The notes beneath the pieces are model-generated. The model was not told the DNA's origin. It worked only from the letters and a program-made list of their open reading frames with translations, and did no database searches. Below, in pieces: positions 1-11,454 of a DNA stretch of 64,000 nt (positions are counted from its first letter, which is position 1; each line of letters begins with the position of its first letter). The position numbers and the translations under genes were made by a program. Source of the stretch: Rana temporaria (lineage: Eukaryota; Chordata; Amphibia; Anura; Ranidae). Location of the stretch: positions 140,694,642 through 140,758,641 of the forward strand of contig NC_053489.1 in the NCBI RefSeq assembly GCF_905171775.1, given 5' to 3'.

Positions 1-988
1 CAATAGCTGAGAGTGGAGACTGACTTATGTACCGTGTGCATGAACCTCCCCCTGCTCTTCTCCTCCCTTCTACTTTCTCTTTTTCAAGTTACCCTGCAGT
101 AAAAAAATAAAACCTAACTGTTGAAGGTTTTACATCTGTCTTGACATTGCATTTATTATGAACTTTCCCACCCTGACAACGAAGCTACAGAGGGAACGTG
201 CAAACCCAAAATGTAACCAGCAGCTCCTTTGGGGGTAGTGCTACACATCCTATATCTTTTTTTGTATGTTTCTCACATGTGACTTTTTACCAGCATTTAC
301 TTTGCCAAGGAAAACGCCTTTAGTAAAAAAACCTTAACTCATTCATATTGATCGTTGCTTAATGTTACCAACAAAGTACCAAAATAGCATTGTGGGTAGA
401 TCTGTATTAATGGTAATGTTTATGGCAATGCGTATATGATATAATGTTTGGGCAGGCAGCTCCAACCCTAGCTGGTCTAGGGTTCTGCTGCCAGCTATGA
501 TATATTGAGTAACAAATACAATCCAAAAAGAGTAAGATTAGATTCTCTTTCTGTAACGGTTTGGTCGTTTTAGAAGCATCCTTGGAGATCATGTAAGTGC
601 TGGGGTCAGGTGACGGGTCAGGGGAGTCCTTGGCTGGAAGGTGTTCAAAGTTTGTGACAGATTGCGCACACAGGAAGTTTAAAGCCCCTGGCCTCCGTCC
701 AACTTAATGAAACATACTGCTCTAGAGGGGGCTGTCCAGCAGATGAAGTATTTCATTTTCCTGGAAGCAGCTATGCTGATCTGAGGCTTTTGGCTTTCAT
801 GACCGATCTGCCAGTTTTCAAAAGTACAAATCAAATTTTCACTCGTATTAAAAAAGGTAATAAAAAAAGCCAGATGGAGTTAACGGTTCTTTATTATTAA
901 TGGGGAAAAAGACTTAAAGATATCATGCCTTTACTGAGAATTCCTTCTTGACCCCTAAAGAATCCCAGAAACTTGCAGTGTAAATAAA
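1..988. other. No gene recognised
   Basis: AT-rich sequence without a recognisable coding region or repeat ends. There is a weak imperfect hairpin near 450-497, built on CCCTAG/CTAGGG. It may be intronic or intergenic host DNA. Confidence 0.5.
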
Positions 989-1520
989 TTAAAGCGGAGG
1001 TTCACCCTAAAAAACATCTATATACCATTACATCCAGCATACTTCCGACATGGACAGTATGCTGTTTTTTTCTTGCCGTACATACCGTTTTATTGTTGTT
1101 TTCCCCCCGGCTTCCGGCTCCCGCGGAGTGGGCGTTCCTATTCAGAGGTTAGATGATTGACGTCTGGTGAAAAACTTCCCCTGGCGCATAAGGTGCGTCA
1201 CAAGTTTTCTGTAAGAAGCCGAACTGCGAGTCGGCTCTATATGGCGCCTGCGCAGTCAGCTCTACACGGCAGGCGCAGGATTGAGCCGACTCGCCGGTCG
1301 GCTACTTACGGAAAACTGGTGACGCGCCTTATGCGCCAGGGGAAGTTTTTCACCAGACGTCAATCATCTAACCTCTGAATACGAACGCCCACTCCCGCGG
1401 GTGCCGGAAGGAAAACAATAAAACGGTATGTACGGCAAGAAAAAAACAGCATACTGTCCATGTCGGAAGTATGCTGGATGTAATGGTATATAATTGTTTT
1501 AGGGTGAACCTCCGCTTTAA
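989..1520. mobile_element. Palindromic TTAA-target MITE (copy 1)
   Basis: A 532-bp near-palindrome that begins TTAAAGCGGAGGTTCACCCT and ends with the complement AGGGTGAACCTCCGCTTTAA, with TTAA at both borders. The arms meet near 1260. It has no coding capacity; the 73-aa and 60-aa frames inside are shadows of the palindrome. TTAA borders point to piggyBac/T2-type mobilisation, which is family knowledge and not shown here. A second copy of the family is split by a DIRS element at 37305-43818, and the two share the GTATGTACGG and TCAATCATCTAA blocks. Confidence 0.88.
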
Positions 1521-2442
1521 GGTTGTTGAGCAGACATTGCACATAAGCTTTGGGTTCTTTAAAACATAAAAGTTCTCCTATAAACAGAAAAAATTTTTAT
1601 AGACCTTTTCGGACTATTTTTATAGTATAGATTATAGTAAAAAAAAAAAAAATGATGATACTTGACTGTGACCTCACACATTTGCAAGTAGTAGGAATAA
1701 AAGTTTGTGAATATTTAATTGTGACTGTTAAAGAGTACATTGCCATGGTCTGTGAAGAGCAATCTGCTTTTGCATTGCTCTTCAGAGAGCATTTGACAGG
1801 TGGTGAGAAGGCATTGTATCACTTAAGCACCTTAAAAACTGCACACAGAATGTAGTTGCGAGGCACTTGCAGTGTGGCCCAATTCACGTGAAAGAGATGG
1901 GGTATTAGATAGAAAAGGTCCTGGACCGCCGCACTCCTTGAAGCAATGTCTTAATTTGCTAAATAAAGGTAAAAAAACAAAAAACAACCAAAAACAATGC
2001 AGTCAAAAAGAAGAAGTGGACAAAAGGAAAAAGGTGGCCGACATGTTTCACATCGTATGGTGCTTACTCGTAGCCAAAGAGATGGGGTGTCGCAATTCCT
2101 GCTGCTGCAGCTAAAAGGGAAGTAGTAAAACCCCGGCTCAACTGTAGCGTTTTACTGGCCCTCAACCACTAGCATTAAAGAGCCCCTTGTGGCCCACTGA
2201 AAATTGAGAGTGGTAACCCCTCCCTGCACAGTGCAGGGAATTTGGGGTGAGGGTGGGTTAGGCGGGCTGCATTTTTGATAATGCTGCACAGAACACTCCA
2301 GGAGAGGGGAAATGCCTTGTCCTGTGACCTATCAAAGTCATAAAAAACAAACAGATTAACCCTAAAAAATATTCAAGATCAATGAAGCTGACAGCTGCAC
2401 TTGCTTCAGAGTCCCAAAGTAAGTGACATGGACGCTTGTAAA
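1521..2442. other. No gene recognised
   Basis: A-rich, low-complexity stretches (around 1640 and 1965-2000) and no recognised element ends. Short open frames here have no visible domain. Confidence 0.45.
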
Positions 2443-2468
2443 GCACACACACACACACACACACACAC
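2443..2468. repeat. (AC)n microsatellite
   Basis: An uninterrupted run of about 13 AC dinucleotides. The VCVCVCV tract in the reverse-strand translations is a product of this repeat. Confidence 0.95.
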
Positions 2469-2509
2469 GTAGACAGAGGATTTTTTGCAGTGGCTGTATG
2501 GCCACAGTA

Positions 2510-2782
2510 AGGCCCCATACACACGACCGAGTTTCTCGGCAGAATTCAGCCAGAAACTCGGTCGGAGCTGGATTCTGCCGAGAAACTCGGTCGTGTGTAC
2601 ACTTTTCAGTGAGGAAGCCAACGAGGAACTCGTTGGGCCGAAAAGAAAACATGTTCTCTATTTCCTCGTTGTTCAATGAGGAAAGTCGGCCCGCCGAGAT
2701 CCTCGGCGGCTTCAACACTGAACTCGACGAGGAACTCGATGTGTTTGGCACGTCGAGTTCCTCGGACGTGTGTACGGGGCCT
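2510..2782. mobile_element. CpG-rich MITE, GGCCCC(A/G)TACACACG ends
   Basis: About 270 bp bounded by the inverted termini AGGCCCCATACACACGAC and GTGTGTACGGGGCCT, with internal repeats of CGAGTTYCTCG and its complement. No ORF of its own. This terminus type is common in ranid DNA as far as I recall; I cannot assign the superfamily from sequence alone. Confidence 0.75.
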
Positions 2783-3990
2783 GAGGCTAAAGCACTGCTT
2801 TATAAAAGAGCCCTCTAGTGGTGGTGGTATTTTCTGCATCCCCTTTCCCACACTTTCAATATAAATAATACTATTTACCAACCTTGCTCCTTTAATTTGT
2901 TCAAGATCAGAATAAATCCTCTAAGCACGGTCAGCAGCTGATGTAATCATTAGTATGTAGCTTCTTAATCCTTGCCTATGCTCCAATTTAAGTTGCTGCC
3001 ATGATCACTGCCCCAGGTTTCCTGTTTCAAGGGGGCTTCTTTCTTTAGCAGCATCCTTTGGAGCCACCCTTGCCTGCAGAGGCTAGAATTTGGTCACCCT
3101 ACACTGTGTACATCAATAGAAACAGCCCCATAGCCTAGAATGGCAAGGCATTCCCCCACCATCTCCAAGCCAACAGACAGGCTTGAGACTGCACTGTCAA
3201 CTCTTTCCTGTGTAGAGCAGAAGTTCAGGGAAACAACACAGAAAACAGAGGCCAGCACCATTGAAAGATTTAATTTGCAAGTACTGGTGCAAGAACTTTA
3301 ACAATTTGGTTACTGGAGAAATATTTCTTTGTGTTCAGTTATATAATGCTAAAGGCATTGCCTGTCTAGGGTCTTTCCTTTTCCCCAGCTATGCACACGC
3401 AGTCACCATTTTGTTTAGCTTCCTTTGATACCTGACCATGGGTCAGGATGCTTGATTAGAATTTCTCCCCCCGTCTTTTTATTTTATTTATTTTTTAAAG
3501 TTATGAGTCATGGAGAGCTGCGTTTGCTCGAGGTCTCTTACTCCCTTTTCTTATCTATTCTCCATTTCAATCCTTTCCCTTGCCTTACCCCATTGTCTTC
3601 TTTTTCTTTCATATAGATGATATCTCAGAGGTTGGGCCTTCTGCGGAGGTCAGAGAATTGCACATTGAGCACAGTCAGTATTGCTCTTGAGGTCTTACAT
3701 GTATGCAGATCTGTTCTCACCCATACGGTTCACTCCCCTGTGACACGAATCATGCCCAAGACTGTCAGATTGGACCCCCTGGGGAAGAGAGACTTCTTGT
3801 ATTAAAAACATATGTGGGGCCTGTTTGGTGGTTTTGTTCTTTTCATCACTGAGCTGTATTATTATCCTTACTATTGACGTTATTAGGGATGTTGAGGTTC
3901 ACATGTGATGTCGGTCTTACAGATAGAAGTACAAAGAGGGAATGTGTTCCATGTTCTTGTTTTCGTTATTTTTATTTACTTTGTATGGGT
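2783..3990. other. No gene recognised
   Basis: Mixed-composition sequence without a recognised repeat or domain-bearing frame. It may be host intronic or intergenic DNA. Confidence 0.45.
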
Positions 3991-3997
3991 ATAATAT

Positions 3998-4044
3998 ATT
4001 ATATATACATATATACATATACACACATATATATATATATACAC

Positions 4045-4075
<31 letters not shown>

Positions 4076-4085
4076 TACACATACA
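3998..4085. repeat. (TA)n/(TACA)n microsatellite
   Basis: An interrupted array of TA dinucleotides with TATACACA variants. The IYIYIYI translations over it are artefacts. Confidence 0.93.
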
Positions 4086-4129
4086 TCTCTAATAAATATT
4101 GATATAACAAAAGAAAATGCTAAAAGTGT

Positions 4130-5229
4130 GTAGCGCTACCCCCGGAGGAGCCGCTGGTTAGATCTGGGACGGCATAATTATGTTACCTCTGCGATGTGTC
4201 TAGGGGTGATGATGGGGGTGAGAGCAGTGACGGAATGTCCAGACAGTTGGTTGGCGTGTTTTAATGATTTATTTCTGGTCCCACACGACCAACAGTCAAC
4301 TTGAGGTAGACAGCATAGGTTGGTGAAAGGAGAATAAACTTCGCAGATTCAGGCTATGGATAGGGAAGCAGTCCTGCCTCCAATAATTATAATTGTCACG
4401 TCGCCACTCCAGCCGGAGTGGGTAAAGTGCCCCTGGACAGGCCTGGCAGCCAGAGCATCACTTAAAACTTCTGGGAAGGAACAAGTCTCTGCCACAGACT
4501 TGGCTCTAATAGAATTTGAGATATTAGGATGAGACCTCTGCCACAGGCCTGGCGCTTAAAAGTTTGGATAGTAGAGCGAATCCTCCCAGTGTATAATTTG
4601 GGGCCACTGACTGACAGTTTGCCGCATACAACCTGTCAGTGTCCGGTCACCCAGATCCCCGATGGTTCGTTCAAGCCCTGTTGGATCACCTGCCTCCGGG
4701 TTCACCTCAGACCGACTCCCCACCGAACAGCACAACTCGCTTGGGATCTTCTCAATAGAGGTGGGGGATCCAGTAAGTCACTGGGGCCCCTTTACAGCAT
4801 CAGATGCTCCGGACCATGAGGGCCCAGAGTCAGGAACTCCAAGTAGCACGTGCGCCTCGGCCTGGTAGGCCATATCACCGGGGCCCGTGATGTGCGCACA
4901 CCCTAAAGGTAGGTGCCACACCTGAAACCAGGAACCCGCAAAGAACCCCGAGCAATTGCCTCCGCCACAGAAATACCCCTCCTCAGCATGCTCCGCGAGG
5001 GAAAACTCCTCTAGCTGGCTGCTGGGGAGAAGCGGCTCCGCCTGGACCCCTCTGGCACCACCTACCATCCAGAGATGAAACGGCATCTCTGGAGAACAGA
5101 ATGACCCACAGGACAGTTCAGGGTTGGCGACAGCCAAATTTAACTAAATCAACATGGATGAGAGAAAATAAGTCTCTCATCCCACTAAATTTAACATAGC
5201 ACCTGTACTGATAAGTACACAGGCGCTAC
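4130..5229. mobile_element. 1.1-kb element with GTAGCGC ends and 6-bp target duplication (copy 1)
   Basis: Starts GTAGCGCTACCCCC and ends AGGCGCTAC. The hexamer AAGTGT flanks it on both sides (4124-4129 and 5230-5235). The interior is GC-rich, with repeated TCTGCCACAG motifs, and holds no intact gene. The region at 21077 begins with the same end sequence and GGAGCCGCTG block. The superfamily is not recognised: short inverted termini suggest a DNA element, but a solo LTR starting TGTAGCG is an alternative. Confidence 0.65.
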
Positions 5230-5235
5230 AAGTGT

Positions 5236-5946
5236 AATACTACTTTGCAAAATTTTGAAGATTCTAGGGATATGGTGGTGTCAGCCCTGCTGCAGAGTGG
5301 TAACCAACCATACACTCTGTGGCCTATACTCACTTCTTTGGAAAGCCCATATGTCAGCCTAATAGACTACAAACAGGCTTTACACTGAAGGCAGGGGTTG
5401 GGAGACACGTGGCAGGCTGTACAGTGCAACTCTCAGCAGAGCAAGGATGGTGGGCAAGTGAGATCTGTACTGAAAGAGATGGGAAAAGAGTAGAGAGGTA
5501 TAAGCGCACCTATCCTTTCAGAAGGTCTCTAACTTGATCCGGTAATGACTCTGCCCTCTTCATCCACTAAACAAAAAAGTAAATATCAGCTGTGTTTCTG
5601 TTCTCGTTATACATTATGACTTGCATTTTTTCCAGATTTTATTTATATTTGGTCAGTAAAGCATGCATTCAAAGTATTCCATCTTTTTTCATGCATTACA
5701 ATGCTTCATGTGTACAAAGCTTTATCCGTTTCCCTTAACATACGCTAAGAGAAAAGTTTGTTGCAAAAAGATTTAAAATATATGTAAAGCCGAATCACTA
5801 AAATCTCATAACCACCCTGTCACTTGCACCCTTGTGAAGCCATTCCAACACACTGCACAGGCAGGCATTGTCCACCATTGTTACCATCAGGAACCCAGCC
5901 CAGAGCAAAGATGTGCAGCAAACACTGGAGTGAGAGTATAAAGGAG
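5236..5946. other. No gene recognised
   Basis: Apparently single-copy sequence; no domain-bearing reading frame or repeat border found. Confidence 0.4.
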
Positions 5947-5951
5947 AAGAC

Positions 5952-8900
5952 TAAGGCCCCATGCACACGAGACGCTATTACAAACGCCTCTAATCTCAGC
6001 TTTTCAAAGGCAAAAAACGGCATTTAAAACGCCCGTTTTTGCAGCGAATTGCACAGCGTTTTACCACGATTTGCGGCTGTCAGCGTTTATCCCCAAAACA
6101 CTGTAGACCCTCCCCAAGCTCAGAATCAAACTATTTGTGCCGTGTTTTGCCGCGTTTAGCCGCGATTTGCGTCTAAAAACGCAAAAGCTGAAAGCTTCTG
6201 AACCCAAAATTTTGGGTTTGGAAAAACGGCCTAGGCCCCATGCACACGAGACGCTGCTAAACTCGAGTTCAGAGGCATTTGGGCATTTTTTTTCAACTGC
6301 CCCTGAACACATTTAATGTTATCCTATGTGTCCATGCACACAATCACGTTTTTTGGCGTTTCAAAGCAGTTGGGTTTAGGGCCGTTTTTCCAAACCCAAA
6401 ATTTTGGGTTCAGACTCTTTCAACTTTCGCGTTTTAGACGCAAATCGCGGCAAAACGCGGTACCGGCGTTTTGCCGCAATTTCGTTTATAGGCGTTTTTA
6501 AAGGTGACCTATTTTTTTACATTAGAAATCTCAAAAATGATGGCAAATGATGAAAAAGCATAAAAAAAAAACATAAAAAATTTAATTGCTTGCATTGCAT
6601 TGTGGACAATCCACAACTTGTGGCAGGTGACGTGGCCAGGTGACGTGGCAAGTGGACAACCCACAACTTGTGGTAGGTGACGTGGCCAGGTGATGTGGCA
6701 GGTGATGTGGCCAGGTCACGTGGCCAGTGGACAATCCACAACTTGTGGCAGGTAACATGGCCAGGTGACGTGGCAAGTGTACAATCCACAACTTGTGGTA
6801 GGTGACGTGGCCAGGTGACTTGGCAGGTGATGTGGCCAGGTGACGTGGCCAGGTGACGTAGCCAGGTGACATGGCAAGTGGACAATCCACAACTTGTGGC
6901 AGGTAACGTGGCCAGGTGACATGGCAGGTGACGTGGCTTGGTGATGTGGCCAGTGGACAATCCACAACTTGTGGCAGGTGACGTGGCCAGTTGACGTGGC
7001 AGGTGACGTGGCCAGTGGACAATCCACAACTTGTGGCTTGGTGACGTGGCCAGGTGATGTGGCAGGTGACATGGCAAGTGGACAATCCACAACTTGCGGC
7101 AGGTGACGTGGCCAGGTGACGTAGCCAGTGGACAATCCACAACTTGTGGCAGGTGGGGTGGCCAGGTGACATGGCAGATGACGTGGCAAGTGGACAATAC
7201 ACAACTTGAGGCAGGTGATTTGGCAAGTGGACAATCCACAACTTGTGGTAGGTGACGTGGCCAGGTGATGCGGCAGGTGGCGTGGCCAGTGGACAATCCA
7301 CAACTTGTGGCAGGTGACGTGGCCAGGTAATTTGGCAAGTGGATAATCCACTTGTGGCAGGTGACGTGGCCAGGTGACATGGCCAGGTGATGTGGCAGGT
7401 GACATAGCCAGGTGACGTGGCCAGTGGACAATCCACAACTTGTGGCAGGTGACGTGGCCAGGTAATTTGGCAAGTGGATAATCCACTTGTGGCAGGTGAC
7501 GTGGCCAGGTGACATGGCCAGGTGATGTGGCAGGTGACATAGCCAGGTGACGTGGCCAGTGGACAATCCACAACTTGTGGCAGGTGGCGTGGCCAGGTGA
7601 CGTGGCAAGTGGACAATTCACAACTTGGCAGGTGACGTGGCCAGTTGATGTGGCCAGGTGACGTGGCAGGTGACGTGGCCAGGTGACATTGCAAGTGGAC
7701 AATCCACAACTTGTGGCAGGTGACGTGGCCAGTTGACGTGGCAGATGGCGTGGCCAGTGGACAATCCACAACTTGTGGCAGGTGACGTGGCCAGGTGACA
7801 TAGCCAGGTGACGTGGCCAGTGGACAATCCACAACTTGTGGCAGGTGACGTGGCCAGGTGATGTGGCAGGTGACGTGGCCAGGTGACATGGCAGGTGACG
7901 TGGCAGGTGGCGTGGCCAGTGGACAATCAACAACTTGTGGCAGGTGACGTGGCAGGTGACATAGCCAGGTGACGTGGCCAGTGGACAATCCACAACTTGT
8001 GGCAGGTGACGTGGCAGGTGATGTGGCCAGGTGACGTGGCAGGTGACGTGGCCAGGTGACATGGCAAGTGGACAATCCACAACTTGTGGCAGGTGACGTG
8101 GCCAGGTGACGTGGCAGGTGACGTGGCCAGGTGACATGGCAAGTGGACAATCCACTACTTTTGGCAGGTGACGTGGCCAGGTGACGTGGCAGGTGACATA
8201 GCCGCTTGACGTGGCCAGTGGACAATCCACAACTTGTGGCAGGTGACGTGGCCAGGCGACGTGGCAAGTGGACAACCCACAACTTGTGGTAGGTGACGTG
8301 GCCAGGTGATGTGGCAGGTGATGTGGCCAGGTCACGTGGCCAGTGGACAATCCACAACTTGTGGCAGGTAACATGGCCAGGTGACGTGGCAAGTGTACAA
8401 TCCACAACTTGTGGTAGGTGACGTGGCCAGGTGACGTGGCAGGTGATGTGGCCAGGTGACGTGGCAGGTGACGTAGCCAGGTGACATGGCAAGTGGACAA
8501 TCCACAACTTGTGGCCAGGTGACATGGCAGGTGACGTGGCTTGGTGATGTGGCCAGTGGACAATCCACAACTTGTGGCAGGTAACGTGGCCAGTTGACGT
8601 GGCAGGTGACGTGGCCAGTGGACAATCCACAACTTGTGGCAGGTGACGTGGCCAGGTGATGTGGCAGGTGACATGGCAAGTGGACAATCCACAACTTGCG
8701 GCAGGTGACGTGGCCAGGTGACGTGGCCAGTGGACAATCCACAACTTGTGGCAGGTGGGGTGGTCAGGTGACATGGCAGATGACGTGGCAAGTGGACAAT
8801 ACACAACTTGAGGCAGGTGATTTGGCAAGTGGACAATCCACAACTTGTGGTAGGTGACGTGGCCAGGTGATGCGGCAGGTGGCGTGGCCAGTGGACAATC

Positions 8901-10008
8901 CACAACTTGTGGCAGGTGACGTGGCCAGGTAATTTGGCAAGTGGATAATCCACTTGTGGCAGGTGACGTGGCCAGGTGACATGGCCAGGTGATGTGGCAG
9001 GTGACATAGCCAGGTGACGTGGCCAGTGGCCAATCCACAACTTGTGGCAGGTGGCGTGGCCAGGTGACGTGGCAAGTGGACAATTCACAACTTGGCAGGT
9101 GACGTGGCCAGTTGATGTGGCAGGTGACGTGGCCAGTGGACAATCCACAACTTGTGGCAGGTGACGTGGCAGGTGACGTGGCCAGGTGACGTGGCAAGTG
9201 GACAATCCACAACTTGTGGCAGGTGACGTGGCCAGGTGACGTGGCAGGTGGCGTGGCCAGTGGACAATCCACAACTTGTGGCAGGTGACGTGGCCAGGTG
9301 ACGTGGCAGGTGACATAGCCAGGTGACGTGGCCAGTGGACAATCCACAACTTGTGGCAGGTGACGTGGCAGGTGATGTGGCCAGGTGACGTGGCAGGTGA
9401 CGTGGCCAGGTGACATGGCAAGTGGACAATCCACAACTTGTGGCAGGTGACGTGGCAGGTGACATAGCCAGGTGACGTGGCCAGTGGACAATCCACAACT
9501 TGTGGCAAGTGGCGTGGCCAGGTGACGTGGCAAGTGGACAATTCACAACTTGGCAGGTGACGTGGCCAGTTGATGTGGCAGGTGACGTGGCCAGTGGACA
9601 ATCCACAACTTGTGGCAGGTGACGTGGCCAGGTGACGTGGCAGGTGACGTGGCCAGTGGACAATCCACAACTTGTGGCAGGTGGCGTGGCCAGGTGACGT
9701 GGCAGATGACGTGGCAAGTGGACAATTCACAACTTGGTAGGTGACGTGGCAAGTGACACGCTAAATACACGTACACTGCTGCTCTCAGCTGCTCTGGTCT
9801 CACAAAATAGCTGAAATGGTTAAATAATACTGTTTTTTGAGCTTAAGGAGGGTCTTATGATGTTTCTTAACCAAATGCTTATAAACGCAAACGCGGTAAA
9901 ACGCCGCAAAATTTGCGGCAAAAACGGGCGTTTTAAACGCCGTTTTTTGCGTTTGAAAACTTGTGTTTAGATGAGTTTGCATTTGCTTCTCGTGTGCATG
10001 GGGCCTTA
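5952..10008. mobile_element. MITE expanded by an internal minisatellite
   Basis: Left end TAAGGCCCCATGCACACGAG and right end CTCGTGTGCATGGGGCCTTA are inverted repeats, and similarity continues inward for over 100 bp through AAAACGGC/AAACGCC-rich sequence. AAGAC flanks both ends (5947-5951 and 10009-10013). A second copy of the terminus occurs inside at 6233. The 6600-9760 interior is a minisatellite, so a short non-autonomous element now spans 4 kb. No transposase is visible. Confidence 0.72.
6600..9760. repeat. 3.1-kb hierarchical minisatellite
   Basis: Built from two modules. The first is a 12-14 bp unit CAGGTGACGTGGC, with variants GTGATGTGG and GTGACATGG. The second is a punctuation unit GTGGACAATCCACAACTTG whose halves can form small hairpins. 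Units alternate irregularly. Segments at about 6650-6960 and 7095-7440 recur nearly unchanged about 1.6 kb downstream (8270-8540 and 8695-9030), showing higher-order duplication. Three minus-strand frames stay open for up to 1,004 codons because the units contain no minus-strand stop. These encode only repeats such as ATSPATSCGLSTGHV and should not be read as genes. Confidence 0.95.
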
Positions 10009-10114
10009 AAGACTGGTTTTCAGAGATGCAACAAACCATGACACAATATGAATTTTATATATAAAAAAAAAAAAATGCTAATTATTTAAGATACACAATA
10101 TGGATTATAAATAA

Positions 10115-10322
10115 TAAGGGCTAGTTCACACCAGACGCAGTTCCGTTCAGTTCTGTGCACATTTTATCTGCACTAAAAAAATGCATGCAGAGTGTTTTCC
10201 ATGTGTTCCAATGGCTCTAGTTCACACCATGCAGTCAGTTGCCGGTGCAGAAACGGACTGGAAACTGACCGAAATAATGTATTGGTGCAGAAAAAAAACT
10301 GCATCTGGTGTGAACTGACCCC
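10115..10322. mobile_element. Short MITE, GGGCTAGTTCACACCAGA ends
   Basis: Starts GGGCTAGTTCACACCAGACG and ends CATCTGGTGTGAACTGACCC, an imperfect inverted repeat. A second internal CTAGTTCACACCA occurs near 10216. Non-coding. Confidence 0.6.
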
Positions 10323-10632
10323 AAGTCCCCTTACACACTTGTACGACTTGTAGCACGATTTTGGATGGCAAAATCGTATGACAAGTCATTCTTCATGATT
10401 TTCAATGACTACCTTTCATACTGGCACAACTTAAGTTCCTGCATTACTTTTTTTCTGAAGTCGGATCAAAGTCGGATTCTGTATTAACATATCCGACTTG
10501 GGCTTGCGACTGGTACACGGCTTGTGCATGAAGGGGAACTCCACACCAATTAAAAAAAACAAACAAAAAAAACAAAAACGGCATGGGCATGGGCTTCATG
10601 AGCATACCGTGGCTTTCGGTCTGCTACAGATT

Positions 10633-11454
10633 TTAACTGCTTGCCGACCGCGATCGCTCGTTACAGAGCGGGGACCGGGAGCTGTGTGTGTAAACACACA
10701 GCTCCCGGTCCTGTCAGCGGGGGAAAAGCTGATTTTCTGTTCATACAATGTATGAACAGAGGATCAGTGTTTCCCCTAGTGAGGCCACCCCCCCCCCACA
10801 GTAAGAACACACCCAGGCATACTTAACCCCTTCCCCGCCCCCTAGTGTTAACCACTTCACTGCCAGTGGCATTTTTATAGTAATCCAATGCATTTTTATA
10901 GCACTGATCGCTATAAAAATGCCAATGGTCCCAAAAATGTGTCAAAAGTGTCCAAAGTGTCCGCCATAATGTCGCAATACCGAAAAAAAAATCGCCGATC
11001 GCCGCCATTACTAGTAAAAAAAAATTAATAAAAATGACATAAAAATACCCCCTATTTTGTAAACGCTATAACTTTTGCGCAAACCAATCATAAACGCTTA
11101 TTGCGATTTTTTTTTACGAAAAATAGGTAGAAGAATACGTATCGGCCTAAACTGAGGAAAAAAAATGTTTTTTTATATATTTTTGGGGGATATTTATTAT
11201 GGCAAAAAGTAAAAAATATTAATTTTTTTCAAAATTGTCACTCTATTTTTGTTTATAGCGCAAAAAATAAAAACCGCAGAGGTGATCAAATACCACCAAA
11301 ATAAAGCTCTATTTGTGGGAAAAAAAGGACGCCAATTTTGTTTGGGAGCCACGTCGCACGACCACGCAATTGTCTGTTAAAGCGACGCAGTCCCGAATCG
11401 CAAAAAGTTCTCTGGTCTTTGGGCAGCAATATGGTCCGGGGGTGAAGTGGTTAA
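10633..11454. mobile_element. TTAA-bordered non-autonomous element, ...GAAGTGGTTAA end
   Basis: About 820 bp from TTAACTGCTTGCCGACC to GGGGGTGAAGTGGTTAA. The interior is AT-rich, with TATAACTTTTGCGC and CGCAATTGTC blocks that recur in the relics at 44697-45401 and, in part, 47866-48480. No open transposase. TTAA borders suggest piggyBac-type mobilisation (inference). Confidence 0.65.

Noticed and set aside
2362..2881. Frames of 88-131 residues on both strands near 2.5 kb
   Set aside because: Span the (AC)n tract and a palindromic MITE; sequence symmetry keeps both strands open.
6582..9730. Minus-strand open frames of 983 and 1,004 residues (and 363 residues)
   Set aside because: All lie in the minisatellite, in all three frames, and encode only repeat units; no domain, promoter or exon structure.
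6600..9760. CRISPR-like array
   Set aside because: Units are irregular tandem modules without unique spacers, in eukaryotic DNA.
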